Assembly (NCBI GenBank): GCA_012295275.1
Contig: CM022679.1
Coordinates: forward strand, 6,735,157 to 6,799,156
Origin: Chrysomallon squamiferum
Taxonomy: Eukaryota; Mollusca; Gastropoda; Neomphalida; Peltospiridae
Length of the DNA: 64,000 bases
Direction of reading: 5' to 3'
The notes beneath the pieces are model-generated. The model was not told where the DNA came from and did not search any database. It was given only the letters and a program-made list of their open reading frames with translations. The position numbers were made by a program, and so were the translations under genes. Positions 1 through 13,300 of this stretch are shown in pieces (within the stretch, counting starts at the first letter, position 1; each line of letters starts with the position of its first letter).

Positions 1-248
1 TAATTAAATTATTACTATGTTGGGTTGTTATTTCATTTTATTTAATTTGGTGTTTTAGTTCTAATTAAAAAATCCAAAGTCTTCTTAAATTTATGATTAC
101 TGTATTTTGTGTTATAAAATGTTTCCATATATCTTTTGTGTTTGGTATAAAGATAGTGTTAACAAACATATACTAAATATTTTGTAACTTAAAAATGAAA
201 ATGATGAAACTTTTTTTAACAATTAGTCCTTCAATTGTTTTGAAATAG
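1..248 (+). other. Intron upstream of gene A exon 1
   Basis: Plain AT-rich sequence ending in a TAG acceptor at 246-248. Nothing else recognised. By comparison with gene B it should be the intron that splits the CTLD after an F-W-I-G motif. Confidence 0.6.
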
Positions 249-473
249 GTAATAACCGTATTGGAGCTGATCCTGGTAATCCACAGGAAACATTTTGGAG
301 CAATGGAGATAAAACAACTGTATTTGCTGGTTTCTGGAAGAACTTTCAACCAGACAGTAGCAAGAAACAAGAGTGTGTGTACATTGAAAAACAGGGTGTC
401 ACTTATAAGTGGTCATTTACACAGTGTGAAACCAAACTCAGTTATCTCTGTCAAAGACATGCTTGTCCTGAAG
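249..473 (+). CDS. Gene A exon 1 (in window): C-terminal half of C-type lectin domain
   Basis: Phase 1 in, phase 1 out. Encodes the CTLD long-loop half. It contains W-S-N-G, then F-Q-P-D, then E-C-V-Y-I, K-W-S-F-T-Q-C and the terminal Y-L-C-Q-R, followed by A-C-P-E-G. The QPD motif typical of galactose-type CTLDs is present, but the later W-N-D calcium motif is W-S-F, so canonical calcium-dependent sugar binding is doubtful. It is closely similar to gene B exon 5 (61501-61719). The next intron (474-765) holds nothing recognised. Confidence 0.9.
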
Positions 474-3400
474 GTACTTTGTCACTGAACATCTGCTATC
501 TTTTTATATATTGTAATAATTTTATATAAAATAGTAACTTTAAAATGTGGAAAGCAGTAGTTATAACTCAATACCTATTATATTTTTTGTTATAGTATGT
601 CCACTAAATTGTCCTTAAATGTCTTTTGTACTTACTTTTTACTGACTGTAAAATTTATCAAAATGAAGACAAATTATTTACACTTAAATAATTATTTGAA
701 ACTTGAATAGATATTTTGTAAATTCTGTATTATTGATTTAAATCACGAAAATGTTCATACTGTAGGAAGTTTCCACTGTTCAAATACTCGCTGCATTAAT
801 AATAACTTGACATGTGACGGAGAGGATGACTGCGGAGATTCATCAGATGAACTTGACTGTCGTAAGTTTGTTTTCACTTCTTTTTTAATAACATCTTAGA
901 TAATGGTATTTCAAAATTTCATTTATGTTTATCTAAAATTTTATATGATTTTCACTCTTATAAACAACATATTAATTCTTTGTGTGTGAGTGTGACTGAG
1001 GGAATCAATTTGAAAGACTTATTGTTATTATTATAATGTTATTTGTTTACTGTAAAATTATTTAACTTTATGTATTATTTAGCTTCTAAATGTTCCTATG
1101 TGATAAAACAAGACACTGGCAGATTTGTTTCACCAAACTATCCCAACAATTACTCTGATTCAGTCAACTGTTTGTGGGTGATTGAAGTGCAGACTGGATC
1201 AAATGTTGTTTTGCAGGTTAGTAAACAGCTTTTCTTATTACTAATGCTAATTAAATTCTTCTGAAAATCATACTGATCACATTCAGACATACAGAGTTAA
1301 AATTACATATGTTCAAATGAAATAGATACCATAATTTATTGTTTAAAAAAGTTCAGTAATATATTAATTATATATATATATATAAACACACAAAAAGAAA
1401 AAGCCAATAAAAATAAATAGATAAATCCACCAATATCAAACAAGTAATAGGCCATCTTCAAAAAGATAATACTGATTTGAAAATCCCATATATGTTTAAA
1501 AATATACAAAAAACAAATTAGGTCTGGAGCACAAAATGACTGAGGAACTAACTCGTTTTGTCACACTGACACACACAGAAAAAATCTTTGATTAATACTA
1601 ATTATGATGTAATTAGCTGTTAGCTGAAATACAGGACATAAAGCTAAATGAAATCCTTGGTTATTAACAATTTATGATAAGGGGAAAATATTATTGTAAA
1701 AAATGTATTTAAAAAGAAATAAATCTGTATTGTTAGATTATATCTACTAAAGTTAAGAGATTATATTTTATTTATGCTTTGGTTTTGAAACAATTACTGA
1801 AATGCCAATCATTTTACATGGCTTTTTACCTACTGTGTTATTAAATTGTATAAATTTCCTTTAAAAAAATGAATGAATTATTTGTAACACAGTGAGAAAA
1901 TGCATTAAATATATGTGCCAGTTAAAATATATAAAATGTTATGTAAGAGAGAACAAGAAAAGAGTTTTGTGGACATTAGTTCTTTATTTTGTTTAAACAT
2001 CTCAGTTCAGTAACATTGTTAATTATTGAAATAGATTTCCAGTTATATGTTTTATCAGACATAATAATTGTCTTATTTCAGCTTTCCTTTTTCCATTTAA
2101 AAACAAATAAAGTATTAATTAAGATACTAACAAAATGTCATATCTTACTTAGTTAAAGTGTAATGAAATCTTTGTTTATTCACAGTTTAACAGTTTTGTC
2201 ACAGAACAAAATGGTGACATTGTTGAAATTCTTGTTGGTGGCCAAACTGAATCCATGTCTCTTCTTGTCAAGAGACTATCGGGTAATCAGAATGGAAAAA
2301 ATCTAAAATTTGTTAGTTCCAACAACTTCATGATTGTCAAGTTCACGTCTGATGCCTCAGTTGGAGCAGCAGGTTTTAATGCATCATTTTCTTCCAGTAA
2401 GTAGAAATACTCAAAAAACACAAAGTAGGTTATTCTAATATTTAACATTTTTATTTTATTTGTTTTGATTATTATTAGAAACATTTAATAAGAAATTGTA
2501 GAATGTAGTGTACAACACAAATTTGAATGAGTATTTTAACAGAAATAGTTACAAAAAAACAAAAAAAAAAATATATCCATCTTTTTAGTATGTTAATTTC
2601 AATATTTTCCTGTATTTCTCAGCTGAAAATTGAGATGATTTTTTTGAATTCTCTACAGTTATGTTAAAAAAAAGGTTCTATGTAAATTCTTAAAACAAAT
2701 CTTTATAAATTGTAAAACTCAGTCAACTCACTGAAACATGTTGATAATTACAGGAAAGGCAAACTTTCCAGACTACAAACAACTTACAGCTAGAGAAGCA
2801 CCACAGGAGATGACCTCACCATTTTATGACCAAGGCTGGAATTATGTTGGCAGTCAGGACTATACCTGGATCATCACAGCTGAAAAGAAAACAAAGATTA
2901 TAACTCTTGAGGTGAAAGAAAATTTATCTTTAAAATGCAGTAAATACACTTACAGAACCTGACTGTGAATGTTGTCAGGCTTACTCTGCTGACCCTGCTT
3001 TGAGAAAATATTGAATTTTAAGTGTTTCATGCTGATGTTTTCAGATCATTTCTTACCTTCATTCATTTTCTCGCTTTCGATCATCTTCAGTTTTGAAATT
3101 AGCATAGTATAACTATTTTTCTTGTTTTGATTTCAGTAACAAATCTCTCATCTTGATTACTCGATGCTGATGATAAAATGTCTTGGAAAGAATCATTGAG
3201 CTAGAAATATTTTGTGTATTTTCCAGGTTATTGAAGTGGATCTAAAAAACAATGATGTTGTGCTTGTTCGTGATGGGGACACAGTGGTTGATAAACTGTT
3301 AGTAACTTTCAACAGTGACACAACAAATACACCATATATTTTTTCAACAAGGAACAAGATGTACATCACTATGCAAACTTGTAGTTACTGGACAGGAAAG

Positions 3401-4276
3401 GGCTTCAAATTCAATTATTTTCAAGGTATTTCATTTATTTCTGTGCAGTTGAAACGATTTTTCAGTATCTTTGATAGTTTGTTCTTCTTTAGGGTAAACA
3501 GGTCATATCACTAGATTAAAAATGATTTTAAAAATGATTTTTTCTTCAGATATTTCTACCATTAAAAGTTTGAGGAGATAGATATATACACTTTACATAC
3601 AAAGAGAGAGGGAGAGAGTGAATGCCTCTGTTAAAAGTGATTTCTATTTTTAATTTCTTTATGTGAAATAACAATTATTTTCTATGAAAAGAAATTTAAA
3701 ATTATTTTTCTCTGTATTTAGGATGTACTGCTACTCTTACTAAAGATTATGGAAATATCTTCTCTCCTGGATATGGCATTGCCAATTATGCAGATAATCA
3801 AAATGTACATGGAATATCAGCAGTGGAAAAGACTTGACATTCCTTGTTGAGGAATTTGACACCCAGGAAAATATGGATGTTCTTGAGGTAACTGATTATG
3901 ATATCTGGAGAAAAAAGCTTCATTTGTCAGATTCAAAATAATACAAGTATTCATATAATTTGTAAAGTCATTAAAATTTTACTCCCATGATTTTATAATT
4001 TATTTATTTACATCAAGTTAAGTAAATAACTACTACGTTTTTTGGTGGGGTTGACTGAAAAGATTAATGAAATGAATAAAAAATAAAACATGGCAGTGAA
4101 AGACTTTTTATTAAAATAAATAAATTAACAAGAATTCTCTGTACTTGATTATATTAACACAAAAATTAAGTAAGATGTTTATTATAAACTTTCATCATGT
4201 TAAAATTTATCATCAGGAGTCTTCTTTGAATATGGTTTGTGTATGTCTGTCTGTGTGTGTCTTCTCTATCCCTGTG

Positions 4277-4312
<36 letters not shown>

Positions 4313-7300
4313 GTGAATTAAGTCCATATACAGATAGTTAATGTTAAGTTAGACAAATAAATGTTTGGAAAAACATCAGTTTATTTTATTTCAGTCCTGG
4401 ATTATAACAGTATTTGTTATTGAATGTCATTGTTTTATGAAAGTGTTATAGAGAATTTTAGAAATACAGTTTTAGCCTAAATTAACTGATTATAGATGCT
4501 GTCAAAAATATCTCTTTGTATGTTATATTTCTTAGTAGATAATAAATTATGGTATGTTGACTAGATGATATCAAGTTCTTTTACTTTCTCAAAATTTATA
4601 ACCATTTATATCATAATGTTAACATAAGTACTGAATATTACATTTGGCAAGAAATCTATTAAATAAGAAAATGCACTTAAAATGTATGGATACTTTTTTA
4701 TTAAATCTACAGGTAGCACATTTATTTTTATATTTTAGATTTTTTTCACTGCTCGGACACCTGGTGCCTCAAGAATAAAACTAGAAACTTTGTCTGGCAA
4801 AGACAGAAATTTTTAAGTCCTGTCAGAAAAAATGGCATCTTTGTCTTTGAATTTAAAACAGATGCTATTATTTCTAATAAAGGATTTTCTATCAAATATT
4901 CTAAAGGTAAATAAAGTTATTTTTGAAATGTTTTCATATTAATAAGTTTACATACATTTTTAAGCCACTTACATATAAAATGACTTTTTAAATCTTTGAA
5001 AATAGTTTTTCTTCTCACATATTGAAAATGTTAACTATTTTGAATATTATTGAATAATCCTAATTACTTTTTATAATTTTTCAAATTTATTTTATGTTTA
5101 TGTTTGTGTATATGTGTGTTTGTGTGAGCATATGCATATGCATACGGTTACATATGTATCTGTTTATGTCTTAACTCAGTTGAGAAAGGGAGAAACAGGG
5201 AGGAATTGATTGTTAGATTTGGTAACTAAAATCATAAGCATAACTTATCGAAGTCATGATTACATGAATGAATAAGTATAGTGAAAAGAATAAGCATTTT
5301 AACAATCTTTATAATTTTGTTATTTAATAGAAGTTTTTTGTTTTTTAAAGATTGCAAAAATCCAAATTTCAACAGTAAAACCATCCTGAATCCAGCTAAT
5401 GCTAACTGGTGGTATGGTTCTAAATTTCAAGTTAGCTGTAAAGAAGGATATCAGTTTACTTCAAAAGAGTTCCAGGATTCATCAGTCAAAGATAGATTTG
5501 TCAGTCTGTCTGTTGTTGAGATGGAGTGTTTGTATGGTGGAGAGTGGAACACTCGCACTGTACCCAATTGTGAACGTAAGTTTTTATTGTATAAAATAAA
5601 ATACTCTGTACATGAGAAAAATAATCACAAATTGGTTGGTGTATTTAAGTCACATTATTCCACGTAATTACAAGTCTTTGTAAAACATTTACCAACATTT
5701 ATTTTACACAGTTATCAAAATTATAGTCTTGGTTGAAACCATGAAGAGTTTTTTATATCATTTGATTTTGTAGATTGATTTTGATTTTAATCATAATAAT
5801 CTGATCAGTAATAAAATTATTCATCTGGGAAGGTGTACTTTTCTACTGTATATTATTATTATGAAAAAAATTAAAAGTAAACATATATTATTTAAACTTG
5901 TGCTGTAGACATTTAAATACAATCAAACTGTAGCTGTGTAACAATGACAGGTGCAACATATTTGACACTCTTAGTAATTGTAAGATTCATGTTTTTTACT
6001 GACATGACCCTGAAATAATGTGAAAGTTGCAAATATTAAAGATTAAATTTTAATTCTAATTTTAATATTTGCATTTAAAGATTAAGAAATTTAATGAAGA
6101 GAATTTCTATCATGTCAATATATTTTTACCTGTTTCATGCCGTATTATAGAAAGTAATTATTTTAACAGAATGACAAAGCATCATTATCACTGAGGTAGT
6201 TTTGGTATATTAAAAAAATTAAAAGACCCTTTGACAATGTTTTTAGCTGTGTTCTGTGGAAAAGCTCCCCCTGTAGAACACGCCTACATTGTCACCTCTT
6301 ACCCAAAGGGAGCACAAAGTAGTGTTTATGGAGGAGTTGTTTCCTACAGCTGTTATCCTGGTTTTACCATGACTGGCAGTGCTAACATTACATGTCTAGC
6401 AAATGGAACATTCGAATCTCAACCAACATGCAGTGGTAAGTTTAATCTAAATGTTAACAGAATCTTTAATTTACATAAATCCTGTATCTTATATTTTATT
6501 ATTTTCTTTAATCTTTTGTGATCATTAGAATATTTATTTTGACCCTCTGTTGATTTGAATTTGAACAGATTATTAATACTTAATATTTTCATTTGTGTTT
6601 CTTATTTCTTTTTAAAACAATGTCATTGACAACAGTTTCAAAATATAGAAAGAAATCAGCATTCCTTAAGGCTTACAAAATCAAGGCCAGTCATTTCATA
6701 GATGAAATACAGGTAGCATGAAAACAAACTGCTATGTGGTCTGAATTCACATTTTGTGCTGGTATTGCCACTGGTACTGATATAGTGCAGAGTTTTGTTT
6801 GATATCAATAGATTGAGAATGTAACAAATGTTTTGATGTGACTTGTGTTGTGTCAGAGTCAGGTATATGGAATTTCATGTTTAGGTTAAATTATATGAAA
6901 ATAAACCAGCAAAACATGACAACTGACATACTTCAGGTTTTGTCATCTTTAGCAATTAATTTCCTTAGAATGTATTTGTTTGTACATGGAAGATCATTAT
7001 TTTTTCTGACTTTTTTCCTTAGGTCCAGGCACCTATTAAAGGAATTAATTTAATATCTTATGTAAAAGTAAATTCTAATTATGAAGCCTTTCACTGATTT
7101 TTTTTTTAGTTGCATCCTGCCCATCATTACCTTCAACAGTACAGAATGGATACAAAAATATCACTGAAGGTGATGGTACTGCCTTTGGTTCCATTGTCAG
7201 ATACTTTTGTAATGCAGGCTACCATGTGATAGGAATGGCCATTTTGTTTTGTGAGACTTCCAGCTCATGGTCTGCACCTCCACCAACCTGCAACAGTAAG

Positions 7301-10300
7301 TTTACCTGTTGTTTTAATAATGAACATAGTGAAAATCTTATTGAACCATATTTTCTGTTTTCTTTCATCATCTTTCATCATCTTCTTTTTAATCAGAATA
7401 TTCAAGTAAACTAATCTACATTATTGCAAATATTTTTTTTTTTTTTTTAATTTCTTATTTTAATCAAGTAAAAAACATTTTGGAATGTGTCCCAAACAAA
7501 TAATTACATTTTAATCAAGTCACTGACAAGATATTGCTATGATAATATGAATATATAATAAACTGTGAAGATTATCAAACATATCTAAGTTCCTTACAGT
7601 TTGTCATAACAATAATTGTAATAGATCCTGAATAAGAATTGGAATAAAAGTTTGCTAAAATTTATCTGACATTATGATTTTTTTTTTTTCAGAAACAACT
7701 TGCACTCTTCCATCTATTAAAAATGGCTTCCTGGAAAATAATGATATTGTTTACTATGAAGGTAAAACAACAGTTAAATGCAAACCTGGATATGAATTTT
7801 CACCTGGTGTCACCTCTCAGTCTCTGACCTGTCAGAGTAATCAAACATTCACTCCATCTGTTGACAGCATTTCATGTAAAGGTAAATATGGTTTTGCATT
7901 TATCTTTTTATTTCATATGGGAGAAAAATTAAAAAACAAATACATTGTCTGCATAATAAAGTAATACAAAATGAATTATTTATTTTATAAATATTTATCT
8001 GACAAATATTTCCTAAACATTCATGACTAACAGCTCAAATACACTACATAAAGATGAATAAAACCTATGCCATTCTTGTTAAAAAATTTCTTATTTCTGT
8101 AATTATAAATGAATATTGTTTTGTAACAAGTGATATTGTTATTTTGAATCAGCTGAGTAATTAATGTTCTTGAGAAGTTCATTTCTTAAAGTGAACACTT
8201 AACTAAAACTCAATCACAAAAGTTCATCAATATTTCATTTTGTGAAAAATGTGTTGGTATAACAAAGTGAATTGCAAGTTATTTGTTTTTCTAGTACAAA
8301 ACTTGTTTAAAAGTGGAATGATTTTATTATGTTGCTCCATATATCAGTGAAAGCTTCTTTTTACATTATGAGTGAAAAAAGTTTATTTGTTTAATTATCA
8401 GAATAATTTATTTCCAGACATAGATGAATGTCCAGGTGATTGTAAACACAACTGTACAAATACAGATGGATCCTATTTTTGTTCCTGCAGGGATGGATAC
8501 ACTCTCAATCCAGACAACAAAACATGTGATGGTGATTATTTTTCTTTCATCTTTGTGTCTTCATCACAACACAGAGAAAAAGAACAGTTTAATAATTAGT
8601 TTTCTTTGGAAATAAATTCAGGAACAAACATTTTATTTTTGATGCTCATTCAATAGTCATCATTAAAAACAAATAATCATCACTCACATATCTCTAACAT
8701 GAAATAATTGCTGCATATTTTCATACACACAAATTATCAAAAACTCCAGCTTATTATCAGAATGTTTTTATTTTTTTTTTTTTATTTATTTTTTTTTTTA
8801 TTAACATGTTATCTTAATACAATTAAATTACCAAATTTTACAGAGCAGAAGTTGCTTCCAACAGTATTAAATTTCTAGACTGCTTTCGGATTTAAAATAA
8901 AAAATCAATCAGTTGTTTTTTTTCTTTTTCTTTGTCTGTGTGTGTGTGTATTATAATTTTATAACTGATCAGTTGATATTTCTATAATTTTTATTTGAAA
9001 TATTTAAAACATTATCTTGAATTCTATATCATTTTATCTTGATTGAATAGTTCAGTGGAGATTTCAGATATTTAATATTATTTATTTAGATTTAGAAACT
9101 TCAAAATAAAATATTAATATGCAATCTTTTACTATTAAAAATAATCAGATGTCAAGACTGTTTATAAAGTTTAATATTTGTATCATAACATTCAGTTTTT
9201 TTTTCTTGTTTTGACAGATATTAATGAATGTGCTGTACAAAATGGTGGATGCAGCCAGATATGTAAAAATAAAGATGGAGGATATGAATGTTCTTGTTCA
9301 GCAGGATTCAGTCTTTTCACTGACAATGGCACAGAAAAGTATTACATTCCATCCTCAGAAACTGGAATTCTTGCTGGAGATTTTTTTTACATTAATCATA
9401 CTTGTGTTCGTAAGTATACATCACACACACACACACACACACACACATTAACATAATCACACAAACACACTAACATGCACATTCACAAACTCTCTCATAC
9501 ATATATACATTGCATCACATTATTTCCAAATTTATTTTATTTTAGCATAATTATTTGTAAATAAAAAACAAATCTTATTATTCTGAATAATTTAAAATTT
9601 GATTTTTTTTCATTAAAATAAAATCTTGATTTTAGGTAAATTATGTCCACCTGTTCCAAATATTACCAATGGATATGCACTGTCAAAAAGACAGCAAAAC
9701 AGATATGGTGACTTTGTTCAATTTGCCTGTAATATTGGTTACATATTGGAAGGCAATTCACCAATATCCTGTACAGACAGTGGTTCCTGGAGTTATAAAT
9801 CTGGTTCTGAACCAAAATGTAAAGGTAAAGATTTTCATTAAATAATATTAAAACAAATTAATATTTCAATTTTCTAATTGCTTTATTGTTATTATTATTT
9901 GTTAAAATTATTAGTTGTTGAAACAATCATCATCATCATTATTATTATGTTGTAATGTTGTTTATAAGAAGTGTATTTCAGGCTGAGTGGGTGTGGTCAT
10001 ACATCTGCCTGGTTTCTTCTTTCTGTTAATCACATTTAACACTTGTTTTTTCTTCAGGTCTGAAATTGTTTGATTAGTTTATCTGAGTTTAGCCAGACAT
10101 GGTTATAGTGTTTCATCTTTCTCTACATCAGTTTCTGCTTTCCAGATTGTTTTCTATATTCCTATTTTAACTTTTTATATTTCTTCAAATGCATGGATTT
10201 TATTTTAATTGTAATATTTAGTATTATTTTTACATTATTTATTTCTAACTTTAAATCATTAACAAAAAAATTTTGGACAGCTCAAAACAAAATTTCTTTT

Positions 10301-13300
10301 CCCTACATAACTAAATTTAACTCAAATATTTATCTGTAATATTATGTTTATTTTAAAAAATCTAAAGTGCTATCATCAAAATTAGGATCAATTACACATT
10401 TTTTATTTAATTATTTTTGTCATTTTTTAAATTTATAATACAACTTTGATTTGTTCTCTACATAGTAATTTTATTAATTATTTTATTTTCTCTTTTTATA
10501 AGTAGTATAATGTTAGTGTCCTGATTTTTTTTTTAATAATAATGTATGTAGTGTTTTTGTTCATTAATATCTTTTTAAGTCATGTATTCTTTTCATTTTG
10601 ACTAATTGGCATATTTTCAGTCTGTCTAGCTCTGCAGTTTCTGTTTTATTAAATAGTATCATTGTTATCATCATAATATGTCAGGTTTTTCATGATTGTT
10701 TTTAAAATTATGCTCCAATAGTTTTTAATACTTCAATTTGATATTAAAATTTTCTGTTTCATATTTTTATACTTTTCTTTTATTACACTGGAATAACAGA
10801 AAAATAAAATAGTTTATTGTGACCATGTGTTTTGAATCAAATATAAAATTTTATTTCAACCGACTGATTTTTATTTCTTAACATAGTTAAATTCAAATTT
10901 GAAAAAAATTAATTCTTGACATATCTTACCATTGAAAATACTACTACTACTACTAATAAAACAGGGCCTCAAAGATATTTTATTCAATATAAGTAAAAGT
11001 ATGCAAAATAATCACATAATATTGTTTTATGTAAATTAAGCAGTTTATTTGTTTTTTTATAATGAACTTTGATGTTAATTTTCAAATTTAATTTTTTTAT
11101 CTCTTGTTTTATAGCTGCAACATGTCCAGTTGAAACATTACCTCAAGGGTTAAAAACACCAGCTACTGTTAACCCTAAGACACCTGTGAACTACCTCAGC
11201 AATGTGACCCTGCAGTGCAATGTTCCTGGTAAAACTCCATTTGAGAGAATACGCAGATGTCTTTATTCACAACCAGATAACCAATACCGTCTGGATGGAG
11301 CACCCTATGAATGTGGAGGTATTAAAAATATGTTTCTTTACTTAAAATTATAGTCAACTTTTATTTGCAGCTTTTTCAAAACAAAGTTTCTTATTTTTAT
11401 AATAAACAGTTCATACTGAAATGTCTTACTGAAAACAAAATACATATTCACTTCATGCAAAAATGTGAGTAGATATTCTTTATCAAAAGTTAACTCTTTG
11501 GTAATCATTTTTTATAGATCATGCTAATGCCACAAGAATACCAAAATTTACTTCTATTTTGTATCTTTATCTATACACATATCTTTTGTATTTTATTTAT
11601 TATACATTGTTAGTACTTAATAAATTTATCTTTTTGGACACATTGCTAAATTACTTTTTAGATGCTTAATTATTTCTAATAATAAAAAGATACTACAGCA
11701 TTTTGAACAATACCTGCCATAGTAATATTTTATTGTTCCTGAAATGCACTGCACACTGATATGTCTCAGACAGAAGGCAAGATTGTGATGACATTAATTA
11801 AACATTATACTGAGAGCTATTTCATAAACAAATATTTAACTCTTGTACTTGAAATTCTGACTGTTGCACTTGAAAGATTGGATGCTCACTTAGATATCAG
11901 CTAAAGTATACTTTAAAGGAAAAAATTAAAAAACAATAAAAATTATTCAAAATGATCTAAGTTTAATATACACAGTGAGTTTTAAATTAATTCAGCTTAT
12001 TTAAATAAGTTTTTTTTCTTCATGGTGTTGTTAGATGTTTTCCATGTCCTATTTTTATTTACTGTGATAACATCTGGTGACATAAATTTAAAATTTTAAG
12101 ATTATTTTTTATTTTTTGATAGTAATTGACTGTGGACAGCCTTCAGAAACACCGGGAGCCCAAATCCCCAATTTGTCAGTAACAACATTTAATACAACTT
12201 TCAACTTTGAGTGTAAAAACCTGTATAGAGTGAGTGGCCAGTCCCAGGATGGAAATACTGTAGTAAGATGTGGAGATGATGGATACTGGGGATTCAATAC
12301 TTTGCAATGTTTAGGTATATTTATTTCTAGTTTTATCATTGTTAACCTTAAAAGGAATTCTGAAGCATACAAGAGCCTTATATATTACAGTTGATCCATG
12401 TTCTCCTTTGTCACTGAAAGTAAAAACTGTACAATAAAAATGTTGTAATTTTATAAGTACTAAAAATATTCCATTACACTTTTTTATTTAGAGGTAGACA
12501 TTTTGTGTACTTCATGCAGATCCCACCTATTATTTCCAAGCTGAAATGGTAATAATTATAATAAAATAACAAACAAACAGATAATTAAAAATATCTTAAT
12601 TATTGCTTTAAAATATTTTTTTATATCTTTTGTCTCACAAAGTACTGAATTTCACTGCTAGATGACTTTGTTAAAATATCAAGACAAACGGACTTACAAC
12701 GTATTTTACAGTATCAGCTGTTTATATTTTGTGAGAATCACACATTTAAAAAGAAATTATTGATAATATACTTTACTATGCAGTCACATTCAATTCATTC
12801 TAATTTCTAACTGTAGAGCAAACATGCACTGACCCAGGTCGACCACCTGATGGTGACCAAGCCAATCAAACAGATCAGTACCAGAAATCAAGTGAAGTCT
12901 ACTTCAACTGTTCAAGACCTGGATTTTCTCTTGTTGGTACAAATCCTATCAAGTGTCAGATAAATAATGCAGGCAGTGGTTTGAACTGGTCTGCTCCTGT
13001 TCCAGAATGTAAAGGTCAGTTTAAATACATTTTTCTCTAGTAATTAAATATCTCATTGATATATTAATGTTTTTATAAAATTAATAAACATTTCTATTAT
13101 AATTATTACAGATACTACTATCAATGTAAACTTGAATATGAAAATTAATTTCATATTATTATCACTAGAAAACAGTTTGACATACATGAGCTTTTGTTCA
13201 AAACAATTGTCTTTTAAAATGTTTTCATTTTATTTATTACAGACACAGAGAAGCCACTGTTAACAGATTGCGTGTCCACCAAATCTGTTTCACTGTATGT

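Noticed and set aside
5281-5667. 128-codon frame with an apparent signal peptide before a sushi domain
   Set aside because: The Met and hydrophobic stretch are intron and pyrimidine-tract sequence; the acceptor at 5349-5350 is in phase with exon 8.
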